A stretch of 64,000 nt of DNA, taken from contig JAJZLS010000024.1 in assembly GCA_021803345.1 (NCBI GenBank), positions 1-64,000 of the forward strand, in the 5' to 3' direction. Shown here piece after piece: positions 46,821 through 56,754 of the stretch. Each line of letters starts with the position of its first letter. The first letter of the stretch is position 1. Under the pieces are notes generated by a model. The model ran no database searches, was not told where the DNA came from, and was given only the letters and a program-made list of their open reading frames with translations. Source of the stretch: Actinomycetes bacterium (GTDB taxonomy: Bacteria; Actinomycetota; Acidimicrobiia; Acidimicrobiales; Acidimicrobiaceae). The position numbers and the translations under genes were made by a program.

Positions 46821-48122
46821 TCACTGCATGAATGGCGGCGGAAATTTCGAACAAAGCAACGCCACCTCTTCTGCCACCTGAGACACAATGGTGTCATCCG
46901 ATCGATTGGCAAGCACACGGCCCACTAACTCTGCAATATGTTCCATCTCCGGCTCAGTCATGCCAGCTGTCGTTTGTGCTGGCGTACCAAATCGTAAACC
47001 GCTGGTCACAAAAGGAGAACGGGGATCGTATGGAATCTGGTTTCTATTACAGGTGATCCCTGCTCGATCCAGAACCTCCTGGGCCTCTTTGCCAGTTAGC
47101 TCAGAATCAAAACTGCGAAGATCAACTACTATCATATGAGAGTCAGTTCCGCCAGAAACAAGCCTGAATCCCTGTTTTTCAAGGGCATTTGCCAGGCTTT
47201 TTGCATTTGCGATTACCTGCTTTTGATAGTCAACGAACTCTGGAGCACTGGCTTCTTTGAACGCTACCGCCTTGGCCGCGATAATGTGCTCGAGCGGTCC
47301 CCCTTGTAAACCCGGAAAGACGGCTTTGTCAATCGCAGAAGCCAGCTCCTCGGTGCACAAAATTGCACCGCCTCTTGGTCCCCTCATTGTCTTGTGGGTT
47401 GTAAAGGTCACCACATCCGCACCATTATTTCTCCCGGATCTGGAAGACCCAACTGGTGAAGGATATACGCCTGCCGCTATTAGTCCAGCGACATGGGCAG
47501 CGTCAAACATCAAATAAGCGCCCACCTCGTCAGCAATCTTTCTTAGTGGTTCTATAGGAATCACCCTGGTGTACGCAGTCGCCCCTACGATAATAAGCTT
47601 TGGCCTTTCAGAGCGGGCCAAATCGTACAAGTTATCGAGATCGATTCTCTCACCTTCCGGCCCAGCTGGCGTCACACCATATGAAACAAAGTTATAAAGT
47701 TGCCCGGAAAAGTTAACTGGAGATCCATGAGTGAGATGCCCGCCCTGATCCAGGCGCATGGCCAAAACCGTATCGCCGGGCTTCAGAAGTGCCAAGAAAA
47801 CCGCCGCATTGGCATTTGCGCCGGCGTGTGGCTGGACGTTGGCATGGTCAGCACCAAACAAATTCATGAGGCGCTGCCTTGCCAAATCCTCGACCCTGTC
47901 TATGAATTTGTTTCCACCGTAGTACCTTCGGTTAGGATATCCTTCGGCATACTTATTGGTCAGCACTGAACCAGCTGCCTCCATAACCGCCTTGGAAGCA
48001 AAATTCTCCGAAGCTATCAACTGAAGGGTCGAAGCCTGCCTAAAGACTTCCATATCCAGTATCGTTCCGAGCTCCGGATCCTGAACCGAAGTTATGGGAT
48101 AAAAACGACTGTAGTCAGACAT
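46821..48122 (-). CDS. glyA: Serine hydroxymethyltransferase
   Basis: A PLP enzyme that converts serine and tetrahydrofolate to glycine and methylene-tetrahydrofolate. Visible are [35 protein letters not shown], then HGSPVNFSG, and the PLP lysine in [15 protein letters not shown]. The C-terminal [16 protein letters not shown] is typical. Full length at 433 residues. It sits between tsaC and the wecA-like gene, a variation on the actinobacterial atp upstream region. Confidence 0.96.
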   Translation of the reverse strand: MSDYSRFYPITSVQDPELGTILDMEVFRQASTLQLIASENFASKAVMEAAGSVLTNKYAEGYPNRRYYGGNKFIDRVEDLARQRLMNLFGADHANVQPHAGANANAAVFLALLKPGDTVLAMRLDQGGHLTHGSPVNFSGQLYNFVSYGVTPAGPEGERIDLDNLYDLARSERPKLIIVGATAYTRVIPIEPLRKIADEVGAYLMFDAAHVAGLIAAGVYPSPVGSSRSGRNNGADVVTFTTHKTMRGPRGGAILCTEELASAIDKAVFPGLQGGPLEHIIAAKAVAFKEASAPEFVDYQKQVIANAKSLANALEKQGFRLVSGGTDSHMIVVDLRSFDSELTGKEAQEVLDRAGITCNRNQIPYDPRSPFVTSGLRFGTPAQTTAGMTEPEMEHIAELVGRVLANRSDDTIVSQVAEEVALLCSKFPPPFMQ

Positions 48123-48195
48123 TAAATTGAGGCCTTCCTGTGGTGACGCTACAACAGTTTAACTCACCATCAAGGTTGAGCACCTATAGATTCTA

Positions 48196-48861
48196 CTACT
48201 TGCCAACATCGATTCTGAATGCACTGCTCAGTGCATTTGCAGAAATCCTTCCTATTCGCACGATACGATGCTCGGACCCTGAAATATCAATAACCGTGGA
48301 AGCCACTTCAGATCTCGATTCCTCGTCTAAAACCATGCTCAGCCCCAATGAGAGTGAGCTGGGCCCCAGCTGTCGCAGCACTTCTTTGCCGGATGTAGGT
48401 GTAGGAAGACCATGCAAATTGGCACTGGTTGCAACAATCGGACCAACCTTATTTGCCATATCACGAAGACGCTGATCATTTGGCAGGCGAATTCCGACCG
48501 TACCAGACTGGAAATACCTGTCACAAAGGGCTCCTTGGCGAAGATCTACCACTACGGTCAACGGTCCTGGCCAGAACTTCCATAGGGCATCATCATCTAT
48601 TTGAAGCTGTTCCAACTTGTGTCTGCACAGAAGTTGGAACTGAGACAGCTCCCCAATCAATACTGGCATAGAAATAGACGAGTCTCTTTGTTTGATGGCA
48701 GCCACCGCCTCCAAAGCCGCACAGTCTTTGGCACTAGCTACCAAACCAAAGACTGTATCAGTAGCCATTGCAACTACCTTCCCATCTCTGAGGTGACTAC
48801 AAATATCATCCAGCAGAAGTTGATAAGAAAGCTCGGAGACATCTATTAACTGGCTTTTCAC
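48196..48861 (-). CDS. tsaC: L-threonylcarbamoyladenylate synthase (Sua5/TsaC/YrdC family)
   Basis: Makes threonylcarbamoyl-AMP for the universal t6A37 tRNA modification. The YrdC fold shows MATDTVFGLVASA, AIKQRDSSISMPVLI, WPGPLTVVV, VGIRLPND and VATSANLHGLPTP. At 221 residues it is a TsaC-type protein without the long Sua5 C-terminal domain. The start is GTG at 48861, with no Shine-Dalgarno but a very AT-rich TATATATAATATATT directly upstream (48866-48880), so the message may be leaderless. Confidence 0.93.
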   Translation of the reverse strand: MKSQLIDVSELSYQLLLDDICSHLRDGKVVAMATDTVFGLVASAKDCAALEAVAAIKQRDSSISMPVLIGELSQFQLLCRHKLEQLQIDDDALWKFWPGPLTVVVDLRQGALCDRYFQSGTVGIRLPNDQRLRDMANKVGPIVATSANLHGLPTPTSGKEVLRQLGPSSLSLGLSMVLDEESRSEVASTVIDISGSEHRIVRIGRISANALSSAFRIDVGK

Positions 48862-48865
48862 AAAC

Positions 48866-48880
48866 TATATATAATATATT
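48866..48880 (-). promoter_or_regulatory. AT-rich candidate -10 region of tsaC
   Basis: An uninterrupted A/T block five bases before the tsaC GTG could hold the -10 element, which would place the transcription start at or next to the start codon. No -35 box is obvious. Confidence 0.35.
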
Positions 48881-49129
48881 CGCAAAGAGTTCTTCATGCT
48901 GGGCAATAACAATTACGACTGCCCGTCGGTAAGAATAAGGTTCTGAATTCAGCTGGAATTTTACCCGGACGAGACCCAAGAAAAATCAGGATGAAAACTC
49001 AATATCTGAGATAAGTGAAAACACCGCTGGATTTCACCTTCAAACGGCAATTAGGCTCCTCATCGGATAGAATCAGCTCAGCACCTTCCCAAGAGACAGA
49101 GCGGCTGCTAACCGCCAGGGAGATACCAC

Positions 49130-49654
49130 TTGGATAAGACGCATTCGAGTTTCGTGAAGTTCCATCCAACTCCGGTAGGCGACTTTGCTGTAGTCATAAA
49201 TGAGGAATCCAATCAAATTCTTGCCTCAGGCTTCACTGACGATCTTCACCATTTAGCCCAAATCGCATCCACCGGTACGCTCAAAATGCGACCCGGGTTC
49301 AATCCATTGGACCGCATTATCGAGGGCTTTCTTTACAACTACTTTGAACGGAGATCCGGCTCAAATGATATTGCCAGCCAACTGAATATAATTGGCACCC
49401 GATTTCAATTCGATATCTGGAACGCTCTCAGCAAAGTGCTGTTTGGAGCCAAAATTACTTATAAGGATCTGGCGGAAAAGGCGGGTTACGAAAAGGCGTA
49501 TCGGGCTGCCGGCACCGCCTGTGCAATGAATCGTCACGCCCTAATCATCCCGTGTCACAGAGCCATACTTTCAAATGGGAAAACAGGATCGTACAGATGG
49601 GGCAACAAAATTAAACAGCTTCTGCTAGACCACGAGTCGGAATTAAACAGCTAA
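49130..49654 (+). CDS. ogt: Methylated-DNA--protein-cysteine methyltransferase
   Basis: A suicide repair protein that moves alkyl groups from O6-alkylguanine to its own cysteine. The active site is in ALIIPCHRAI (Cys in PCHR) after the helix-turn-helix region ITYKDLAEKAGYEKAYRAAGTACAMNRH. C-terminal KIKQLLLDHE closes the domain. At 174 residues it is a standalone Ogt/MGMT, with no Ada domain. TTG at 49130 has AGGGAG seven bases upstream. It diverges from tsaC. Confidence 0.92.
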   Translation: MDKTHSSFVKFHPTPVGDFAVVINEESNQILASGFTDDLHHLAQIASTGTLKMRPGFNPLDRIIEGFLYNYFERRSGSNDIASQLNIIGTRFQFDIWNALSKVLFGAKITYKDLAEKAGYEKAYRAAGTACAMNRHALIIPCHRAILSNGKTGSYRWGNKIKQLLLDHESELNS

Positions 49655-49910
49655 AACCTGTACGCTCAATTATCAGAAGGTTTTGGCTATGGCAACTCGG
49701 TTACCAAATAATTATAGGACGCCCGAGGCTTTTTCGACGGGGCCTATCACACCCATGATAAGTTCTTACAAATGCCCGGAAAAACGATAACCAAAAAGCG
49801 GGCTGACTCCAATCATTGATTCATGGCCGAATCCAATACCCTCCTTTGGAGGACAATTGGGCCTATTGTAGTCGTCAGGTCCCAGACTAAATAAATATAA
49901 AAGCAGAATT

Positions 49911-50564
49911 TTATTGCCAATTTCGAAGCTGATCTTTTACTCCATATCGATTTGCAAACACTCTGTCATCTAGTGAGCGCCTTTTCTGCCATCCTAATCT
50001 TTCTAGATCAGGAGTATCTTCGAGATGGGTCACCGGGCCAACGCATAACCAGGCAATAGGCCTCACCTGATCCGGAAGCTCCACAAGGTCAGAAAGAAAC
50101 TGCTCCTTGTAAAATGAGACCCAACCTACTCCCAAATTTTCACAGGTTGCAGCTAACCAAAGGTTCTCAATTGCCAGACAAACTGAATAAAGTCCAGCGT
50201 CGTCGATAGTATTTCGACCGAGAACCGCCGGAGCACCCCGGGCGGGATCATATGTAACCACAATCCCAAGACTGGACTCCAGAATCCCTTCTATCTTTAT
50301 CTTCTCAAAAGTTGCCAGCCTGTCGCTTGGTAAAAGCTTTCCAAATGCCACTCTTTCTTCTTCCACGTGAGCAGCAAATTTCTTGCGTATTTCCGGGTCT
50401 TCAACCAAAATGAAGTCCCATGGTTGACTCATCCCAACACTTGGGGCAGCATTGGCTGCACTTAATATTCGCTCCAGAGCGTCGGGCTCTATTGGCTCAC
50501 CGCTAAATTGGCCCCGAACATCTCGCCTTTTATAAATTATCTGGTAGAACTGCTCATATATCAC
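49911..50564 (-). CDS. bluB: 5,6-dimethylbenzimidazole synthase
   Basis: BluB uses oxygen to break down reduced FMN into dimethylbenzimidazole, the lower ligand of vitamin B12. The nitroreductase-like fold starts with RRDVRGQF (Asp15 matches the family's essential Asp), then AANAAPSVGMSQPWDFI, VLGRNTIDDAGLYSVCLAIENLWLAA and LGVGWVSFY. The length of 217 fits. No other cobalamin gene is adjacent. It links to the B12-dependent mutase and MeaB in this window. No B12 riboswitch is recognisable upstream. Confidence 0.9.
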   Translation of the reverse strand: MIYEQFYQIIYKRRDVRGQFSGEPIEPDALERILSAANAAPSVGMSQPWDFILVEDPEIRKKFAAHVEEERVAFGKLLPSDRLATFEKIKIEGILESSLGIVVTYDPARGAPAVLGRNTIDDAGLYSVCLAIENLWLAATCENLGVGWVSFYKEQFLSDLVELPDQVRPIAWLCVGPVTHLEDTPDLERLGWQKRRSLDDRVFANRYGVKDQLRNWQ

Positions 50565-50680
50565 CTAAATCACCCTAAACATCCATGGACTCGCTCGGTT
50601 GAATTATCCTGAGATAAAAGTTGTTAGAAATCTTAGACCAATACGTTTTATATCTTTTACACGAACGGAGACGAATCTAG

Positions 50681-52528
50681 TTGCAGTACATGCGGGCAGC
50701 AAGGCATGACCTCCCAATTTCAGGCAAGTCCCTAGATAAAGAAACTCTACTTCGGGCTTGGAAATTCGCACACCGATACCGAAAGCTGCTCTACACCAAC
50801 CTAATCCTTATAATCGCAAATGCGATCGTCGGCTCACTCCCCCCTTTGGTATTTGAAGCTCTTATCAACGATGCTATTGGCAAAAAATCCCTACACCTTT
50901 TATACCAATTGGCGATTCTCGCTATATTGCTGACGATTGCTCAAACTGTTCTTGGGGTGGCAACGAGATGGCTAAATTCCGTCATTGGGGAAGGTGTGAT
51001 ATTCGATCTCAGAGTTGCCTTATTCGAACACATCCAACGAATGCCAATTTCATTTTTTCTAAGAACTCAGACTGGAGCAGTCCTTTCAAGATTAAATAAC
51101 GACGTCATCGGAGCTCAGAATGCAGTAGCTACCATAAACTCAGTAGTTTCAGACTCCTTTATAATCATCACAACTTTGTTTTTTATGACAAGGATCTCCG
51201 TCCCGGTAACACTGGTTTCATTGATAACCGTTCCGGCGATTATATTTGCTGATCGATTCTTCGGCAAAAAACTCACTCACCTCGCCCGAACCCAAATGCA
51301 AAAAAATGCAGAAATGTCAACCATCACAACCGAAAGATTCAACGTGGCAGGGGCACTTTTGGTAAAACTGTTTGGTCGCCCAGCCGACGAAGCAAGCACG
51401 TTTGCGGCGCAGGCTAACTTTGTAAAGCGAGCTGGCATATCAACAGCCCTGGTATCAAGAACATACTTTGCAATTCTGGCTATCGTAGGGGGGCTCGCTA
51501 CGGTTGCTGTCTATCTGATAGGAGGCCGTGAGGCAATACTAGGGACAGCATCCGTGGGAGGAATCGTCGCTCTGGCGCAATACGTTACCAGGCTCACTTC
51601 CCCGCTTACAGACCTTGCTTCGGCTAAAGTAAATCTTCTCCAGGCATTTGTCAGCTTCGACAGGGTCTTCGAAGTTTTAGATGCCAAGCCGGAAATCACT
51701 GAAGATCCTGATGCCATTGATCTACCCCTGCCTAAAGGAGAAATCAAATTTGAAAATGTAAGTTTTGCTTATCCCGATACCGCATATGTGGCATCTTTGG
51801 AATCGCCGCCAGCTGACCGCAATGATCAACCTTTTGCTCAGGTGCTGAGAAATATAAACCTGGAGATTCATCCTGGTGAATTCATTGCTCTGGTAGGCCA
51901 TTCAGGAGCTGGCAAATCAACTCTGTCATCTCTTGTATCAAGACTTTACGATCCAACTGAAGGAACCATAACTATCGACGGTATCGATCTAAAAAAGCTG
52001 AAACTACAATCCCTTACCAGTGCCATCGGTGTGGTAAGTCAGGATCCGCATCTGTTCCACCAAAGCATAAGATCAAACCTACTGTACGCCAAGCCGGATG
52101 CCAGCAAAGAAGAACTCCAACGAGCTGTACGCCAGTCGCGCCTCGAGAAGATGATCGATGAGCTTCCCCTGGGACTCGACACTGTCGTGGGCGAACGCGG
52201 TTACCGCCTTTCAGGCGGCGAAAAACAGCGAATCGCTATTGCCAGAGTGCTATTAAAGCAACCAGCAATCGTAGTTTTAGACGAAGCTACTTCCCACCTT
52301 GATTCCGAGAATGAACTCCTCATTCAAGAAGCACTCGCAGAGGCGCTCAAGGGAAGGACCTCCATTGTTATTGCCCATAGGCTATCCACAATCGTTCAAG
52401 CCGATCGTATCGTAGTCTTGGATCAGGGCCGAATAATCGAGATAGGCTCACATTCCGAACTTCTCGAACGACGGGGCAGTTATTCAGAACTTTTTAGAAC
52501 TCAATTCCTGGCTGGCGATGTCAACTAG
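50681..52528 (+). CDS. ABC transporter, fused permease and ATP-binding protein (exporter type)
   Basis: A 615-residue half-transporter. Residues 30-330 contain six membrane helices of a type IV exporter domain. The nucleotide-binding domain has Walker A GHSGAGKST, Q-loop VVSQDP, signature LSGGEKQR, Walker B IVVLDEAT and the H-loop in VIAHRLS. A short insertion precedes the NBD (residues 365-380). It probably works as a homodimer exporting a lipid, peptide or drug; the substrate is unknown. TTG at 50681 has GGAG ten bases upstream. The 3' end overlaps the convergent PIG-L gene by 8 bp. Confidence 0.9.
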   Translation: MQYMRAARHDLPISGKSLDKETLLRAWKFAHRYRKLLYTNLILIIANAIVGSLPPLVFEALINDAIGKKSLHLLYQLAILAILLTIAQTVLGVATRWLNSVIGEGVIFDLRVALFEHIQRMPISFFLRTQTGAVLSRLNNDVIGAQNAVATINSVVSDSFIIITTLFFMTRISVPVTLVSLITVPAIIFADRFFGKKLTHLARTQMQKNAEMSTITTERFNVAGALLVKLFGRPADEASTFAAQANFVKRAGISTALVSRTYFAILAIVGGLATVAVYLIGGREAILGTASVGGIVALAQYVTRLTSPLTDLASAKVNLLQAFVSFDRVFEVLDAKPEITEDPDAIDLPLPKGEIKFENVSFAYPDTAYVASLESPPADRNDQPFAQVLRNINLEIHPGEFIALVGHSGAGKSTLSSLVSRLYDPTEGTITIDGIDLKKLKLQSLTSAIGVVSQDPHLFHQSIRSNLLYAKPDASKEELQRAVRQSRLEKMIDELPLGLDTVVGERGYRLSGGEKQRIAIARVLLKQPAIVVLDEATSHLDSENELLIQEALAEALKGRTSIVIAHRLSTIVQADRIVVLDQGRIIEIGSHSELLERRGSYSELFRTQFLAGDVN

Positions 52529-53246
52529 TCATTACAAGCTGATACAGCTCCGCGAAGCTTCCGGTATCGAGTCCAACCAGCTCGGCTGAACTCGATACCC
52601 AAGATTTAACCATTTTTGCGGTCTCGACTGGATCAGGGAGCTGACTTTTATGTTCTAAGATAGCCGCAATCTTAAGGTCAACAAACTTGGTTATATCAAC
52701 GTAGGCGTTTGGGTTGGGTGATGCCTGCAAAACCACGTCTTTGACACTATGTGCTTCTAATCCCTCCGCCAGAAGTTCAGGATACGCAAACGGATTGCGA
52801 GCATAGGGATAGGCGGCCTGTATTGTGGCTTCTCCGGCAGCCAGGTGATCAGGATGGGAGGCAAATATCCTCTGATAGTTCCTCTCCGGACATTGACAGA
52901 GTATCCGATCAGGTCTGAACCTCCTTATCTGGCGGACAATGTCCTTTCTGAGTCCAGTATCAGCGACCAATTCGCCGTCATGGTAACCCAAAAAAGTGAC
53001 TTCACTAACTCCAACTTTTTTAGCCGCATTACGTTGCTCTTCCCGGCGGATCGCGGGAATTTCAGTTCTATCAATATGCTCTTCAAATCCGCCAGCATCA
53101 CCATCTGTCACAATGCAGTATGCGATATTGGTTCCGGCTGAAGCCCAATTTGCAATTGTCCCAGCTGATCCGAAATCGACGTCATCGGGATGTGCCACAA
53201 CTACCAATAATCTCTCAACTGGTTCTAGCTCTTGAAATTTTTCCAT
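52521..53246 (-). CDS. PIG-L family deacetylase
   Basis: A zinc-dependent de-N-acetylase of 241 residues. The metal motif AHPDD is in VVVAHPDDVDFGSAG, and the second His motif is in ASHPDHLAAG. The family includes MshB and Mca of mycothiol metabolism and LnmX-type enzymes. The sequence is closest in style to the general actinobacterial PIG-L proteins acting on GlcNAc-type substrates; I cannot assign it to MshB. It has no signal peptide. Confidence 0.87.
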   Translation of the reverse strand: MEKFQELEPVERLLVVVAHPDDVDFGSAGTIANWASAGTNIAYCIVTDGDAGGFEEHIDRTEIPAIRREEQRNAAKKVGVSEVTFLGYHDGELVADTGLRKDIVRQIRRFRPDRILCQCPERNYQRIFASHPDHLAAGEATIQAAYPYARNPFAYPELLAEGLEAHSVKDVVLQASPNPNAYVDITKFVDLKIAAILEHKSQLPDPVETAKMVKSWVSSSAELVGLDTGSFAELYQLVMTS

Positions 53247-53350
53247 AACTACAAACTAGTGGGAACGCTGAACTTGGGTCGAATTGCCAGGTTTAGAATC
53301 CCTACCACCCATCGGCGTCAAACCGAGAAATCTGCACTAAGTTGCAATAC

Positions 53351-53836
53351 ATGGTGGAAAATGAATCAGTAAGACTGCAGCCTGGAGATCAGTCCCCAGA
53401 ACTATGCTTGCCGAACCAGGATAACAAAACCCTATGCCTGGACCAGTTCATTGGGTGCAAAGTAGTGCTCTACTTCTACCCTAAAGACCTTACCCCTGGT
53501 TGCACAACGCAAGCGGCTGAACTCACCGAAATTTTGCCAAAACTTAAAAGGGCTGGATACGTAGTCCTTGGCGTATCTCCTGATTCGCCAGAAAAACACA
53601 AGGAATTTATAAAAAAAATTAATATTGGTTTTGAGCTTCTATCGGATCCAAATAAGGAAGCAATGAGCCGTTGGGGCACTTACGGCAAAAAGGTGATGTA
53701 CGGCAGAGAATCAGTAGGCGTTATCAGATCAACATTCGTAATCGATGAAACCGGAGTAATTACCAAGACCTGGTATGGAACAAAAGCTACCGGACATGCA
53801 TCGCGTTTGGCCAGGGAGTTGAAACTAGACGACTGA
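53351..53836 (+). CDS. bcp: Peroxiredoxin, BCP/PrxQ family
   Basis: A thiol peroxidase reducing H2O2 and organic peroxides. The fold shows LYFYPKDLTPGCT with the peroxidatic Cys51 and FELLSDPNKEAMSRWG. The resolving cysteine usually five residues later (QAC) is Ala56 here, so the enzyme either resolves through Cys19, 29 or 36, or works as a 1-Cys enzyme. ATG at 53351 is chosen over TTG at 53342; neither has a good ribosome-binding site. The length is 161 residues. Confidence 0.88.
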   Translation: MVENESVRLQPGDQSPELCLPNQDNKTLCLDQFIGCKVVLYFYPKDLTPGCTTQAAELTEILPKLKRAGYVVLGVSPDSPEKHKEFIKKINIGFELLSDPNKEAMSRWGTYGKKVMYGRESVGVIRSTFVIDETGVITKTWYGTKATGHASRLARELKLDD

Positions 53837-53878
53837 TCCGGGTTAACTGTCTTGTAGATCGATGCCTATAATTGGCTA

Positions 53879-54766
53879 GTGATGCCGCTGCAACTTCTTT
53901 TAGCCATACCGTCCCCACCAGTAAAGCTCTCCGTCCTTCTAACTGGTTTTCAAACAAATCCACTGGCGCTTCTGGCACTGCTTTTAGAGCTAATTTCGGC
54001 TGGGCTATACCTGCTTGGGGTAAAAACCATGGCCAGCAAAGGGCGCAAATGGCCGGTCTTGCGAACAGCATCATTTCTGGGTGGAATAGCCATTGTATTT
54101 CTTGCTACAGGATCAGGGATAGCTGCATATGATGACACAGTATTCACAATGCACGTTATTCAGCACCTAATGCTTATGAATATGGCGCCAATGTTGATCG
54201 CCCTCAGCGCGCCGATGACCCTTTTACTGCAAGCCTCAAAAAAACCAGTCCAAACTAAAACCATAAAGTTCCTACACTCCAAAGTCATCTCTGTAATCAC
54301 GTTTCCAGTCACCGCCTGGTTGATCAACTATTCAACCATGTACATCTACTTTCTGACACCGGTTTATCAATTGTCAATAGAGCACCCTTTGTTCCACGAC
54401 TATACGCACCTTCATTTTCTGGTAGCTGGGCTGATTTTCTGGACCACCCTGATAGGTGTAGACCCGATCAGATGGAAAATGTCATATGGCGCAAAATTAG
54501 CTTATCTACTTATAGGTATCCCTTTTAGCACTTTCCTGGGTATTGCCCTGACTTCGGAAAGGGTGTCTATTTCCCCTGCTCATACGCTTGCAGATGTACA
54601 TGCAGGAGGAGCGGTACTCTGGGTTTTCGGCGAAGTTTTCACTGTCGGTGCTTTAGCCATAATATTTTTCCAGTGGGCCAAGCATGAAGAGCGGGCTGCC
54701 AGGCGGGCCGACAATGAGCTTTACCGACAGAATTCAAACCCGAAACCAGACGCTATACAGCCATAA
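53879..54766 (+). CDS. Cytochrome c oxidase assembly protein, caa3-CtaG family
   Basis: A 295-residue membrane protein with about seven helices. The family pattern is visible in TMHVIQHLMLMNMAPMLIALSAP (His-rich helix), FHDYTHLHFLVAGLIFW and a C-terminal GGAVLWVFGEVFTVGALAIIFFQWAKHEERAARRAD. Members support copper delivery or assembly of cytochrome oxidase in Gram-positive bacteria. GTG at 53879 or the adjacent ATG at 53882 is the start. No oxidase genes are in the window. Confidence 0.82.
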   Translation: MMPLQLLLAIPSPPVKLSVLLTGFQTNPLALLALLLELISAGLYLLGVKTMASKGRKWPVLRTASFLGGIAIVFLATGSGIAAYDDTVFTMHVIQHLMLMNMAPMLIALSAPMTLLLQASKKPVQTKTIKFLHSKVISVITFPVTAWLINYSTMYIYFLTPVYQLSIEHPLFHDYTHLHFLVAGLIFWTTLIGVDPIRWKMSYGAKLAYLLIGIPFSTFLGIALTSERVSISPAHTLADVHAGGAVLWVFGEVFTVGALAIIFFQWAKHEERAARRADNELYRQNSNPKPDAIQP

Positions 54767-54851
54767 ATTTCACCGGTTCAGCCAATTGTTGCTAAATGAC
54801 CGACGAGTAACATAAACTACAGATAACTATAGATGGCTTGAGCGAGGACCT

Positions 54852-56018
54852 ATGACAGAGGCTGTAATCGTAGCAACAGCAAGAACCCCAATCGGCCGGG
54901 CTTTCAAAGGGTCATTGGTCGACATCAGACCGGACGATATGGGAGCTTTTATAGTTAGAGCTCTCCTAAATAAGATTCCTCAGCTCAACGAAGTTGAAAT
55001 AGATGATGTGATATTCGGGGCAGCCAACCATGCCGGCGAACAGTCTATGAATATGGCAAGAATCATTGCAGCTTTAGCAGGACTACCAGATTCGGTCCCG
55101 GGCACATCGGTAAACCGATTCTGTGCTTCTTCCCTCCAAAGCATCCGCATGGCATTCCACACCATAAAAGCCTCCGAAGGAGAGGTATTCATAGCTGGAG
55201 GCGTTGAGAGCACTACTCGGACTCTAGGGGTAGGACTCTCAGAGCAGGATTTCAATCCCAGATTCACCGACAAATCCAGAAGCGATTATGTCAATGACAT
55301 GTACATTTCCATGGGTCTTACAGCAGAAAATGTAGCCGCGAAATATGGGATATCAAGACACAGGATGGATGAGTTTGCCAAGCTTTCCCAAGACCGCGCA
55401 GTCAATAGCCAGTCAGATGGATTCTTTGATAGGGAAATCACGCCATATCCTCTCCATGACGGGCATTTGATCACCAAAGATGACGGACCCCGACCCAATA
55501 CTGACCTAGAAAAATTGGGTCAGTTACCTCCAGCATTTCTTCCCGATGGAAGCGTAACTGCAGGCAACTCCTGCCCTTTGAACGACGGGGCTGCTGCTGT
55601 ATTAGTGATGTCTGATGACAAGGCTAAACGGCTAGGTATCACTCCACTGGCAAGGATAGTCGCTTCTTCGGTTACCGGTCTTGCTCCTGAAATAATGGGA
55701 GTTGGACCCATCGAAGCTGTCAAAAAAGTACTTTCATTAGCGAGAATGACACTCGCCGATATAGATATCGTTGAACTCAACGAAGCATTCGCCGCTCAAG
55801 TTCTCGCCGTCTGTGACGAACTGTCAATTTCAATTGAAGACCAGCTGAATCCGCACGGTGGAGCAATTGCACTTGGGCACCCATTTGGAATGACTGGTGC
55901 ACGAATCATGACTACGCTCCTAAACGGTCTGAAGATAGGCGACAAACAGTTTGGGCTCGAAACTATGTGCGTTGGAGGAGGCATGGGGATGGCCATGATA
56001 GTTGAACGGCTGTCGTAA
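54852..56018 (+). CDS. Acetyl-CoA acyltransferase (thiolase)
   Basis: A 388-residue thiolase cleaving 3-ketoacyl-CoA in beta-oxidation, or condensing acetyl-CoA. The acylated Cys is in VNRFCASSLQSI, the catalytic His in GGAIALGHPFGMTGARI, and the second Cys in TMCVGGGMGMA. ELNEAFAAQ is present. The FadA-like start TEAVIVATARTPIGRAFKG is typical of degradative thiolases. AGGA lies close to the ATG. It stands apart from the enoyl-CoA hydratase and EtfAB but fits the same pathway. Confidence 0.92.
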   Translation: MTEAVIVATARTPIGRAFKGSLVDIRPDDMGAFIVRALLNKIPQLNEVEIDDVIFGAANHAGEQSMNMARIIAALAGLPDSVPGTSVNRFCASSLQSIRMAFHTIKASEGEVFIAGGVESTTRTLGVGLSEQDFNPRFTDKSRSDYVNDMYISMGLTAENVAAKYGISRHRMDEFAKLSQDRAVNSQSDGFFDREITPYPLHDGHLITKDDGPRPNTDLEKLGQLPPAFLPDGSVTAGNSCPLNDGAAAVLVMSDDKAKRLGITPLARIVASSVTGLAPEIMGVGPIEAVKKVLSLARMTLADIDIVELNEAFAAQVLAVCDELSISIEDQLNPHGGAIALGHPFGMTGARIMTTLLNGLKIGDKQFGLETMCVGGGMGMAMIVERLS

Positions 56019-56079
56019 ATAACGATATCGAACATCCCCCGGATGATTTTTCCAAAAGTCAGACTAACTTTCTTAATAC

Positions 56080-56754
56080 ATGAGTGAACAAAACAAGCAA
56101 GATAAGACAGATCAAAATACTGGAACCGTAAACGAAACGCCAACCACACTATTACTAGTTCGACACGGCAACACCCCAACCACAGGCAAGATTCTTCCAG
56201 GCCGTGCTCCAGGCTTGGATCTTTCAGATCAGGGATTACAGCAGGCGGAAGAGGTAGCTCAGCAACTGTCGCAGCTGGAGGCGATTGCGGAAATATATTC
56301 AAGTCCCCTGGAACGAGCACAACAGACTGCTACGCCACTCGCCAAACTTATTTCAAGGGAAGTACGAATACACAAACTCCTTAATGAATGCGATTTCGGG
56401 GAATGGACGGGCAGAGAACTCAAGGAACTTTATAAACTCCCGGAGTGGCAGCAGGTGCAAAAATCTCCTTCTACTTTTAGATTTCCATCAGGAGAATCAT
56501 TTATGGAAATGCAGGCCCGTGTATCAGCGTTTGTTGAATTCGTACAGAGAGAAAACAAAGGTAAAATAGTGGTTGCCTACTCGCATGCCGACCCAATAAA
56601 AACCTTCCTTTGTAATGCATTGGGAATGCATCTGGATATGTTCCAACGACTTACGGTTGGCACTTGTTCGGTCTCTGCAATATCGTATACATCCTCAGGA
56701 CCAGTTGTTCTTGGAAGCAATTGGCATAAACAATTATCAGTCAAGGTGTCATAA
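56080..56754 (+). CDS. Histidine phosphatase family protein (actinobacterial phosphomutase-like)
   Basis: A 224-residue histidine-phosphatase-superfamily enzyme. The phosphorylated His is in LLLVRHGNT, the second Arg/His set in YSSPLERAQQTA and VVAYSHADPIK. It opens a three-gene run with a DUF3090 protein and a SCO1664-type protein that is conserved across actinobacteria (phosphomutase family near mshC in mycobacteria). The substrate is unknown. The stop TAA is immediately followed by the next gene's TTG. Confidence 0.88.
   Translation: MSEQNKQDKTDQNTGTVNETPTTLLLVRHGNTPTTGKILPGRAPGLDLSDQGLQQAEEVAQQLSQLEAIAEIYSSPLERAQQTATPLAKLISREVRIHKLLNECDFGEWTGRELKELYKLPEWQQVQKSPSTFRFPSGESFMEMQARVSAFVEFVQRENKGKIVVAYSHADPIKTFLCNALGMHLDMFQRLTVGTCSVSAISYTSSGPVVLGSNWHKQLSVKVS

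Noticed and set aside
49655..49910. Possible tRNA or small RNA between ogt and bluB
   Set aside because: No cloverleaf or stable terminator-ended structure could be drawn.
50565..50680. Cobalamin riboswitch near bluB
   Set aside because: The 116-nt gap is too short and no B12-box sequence is visible.
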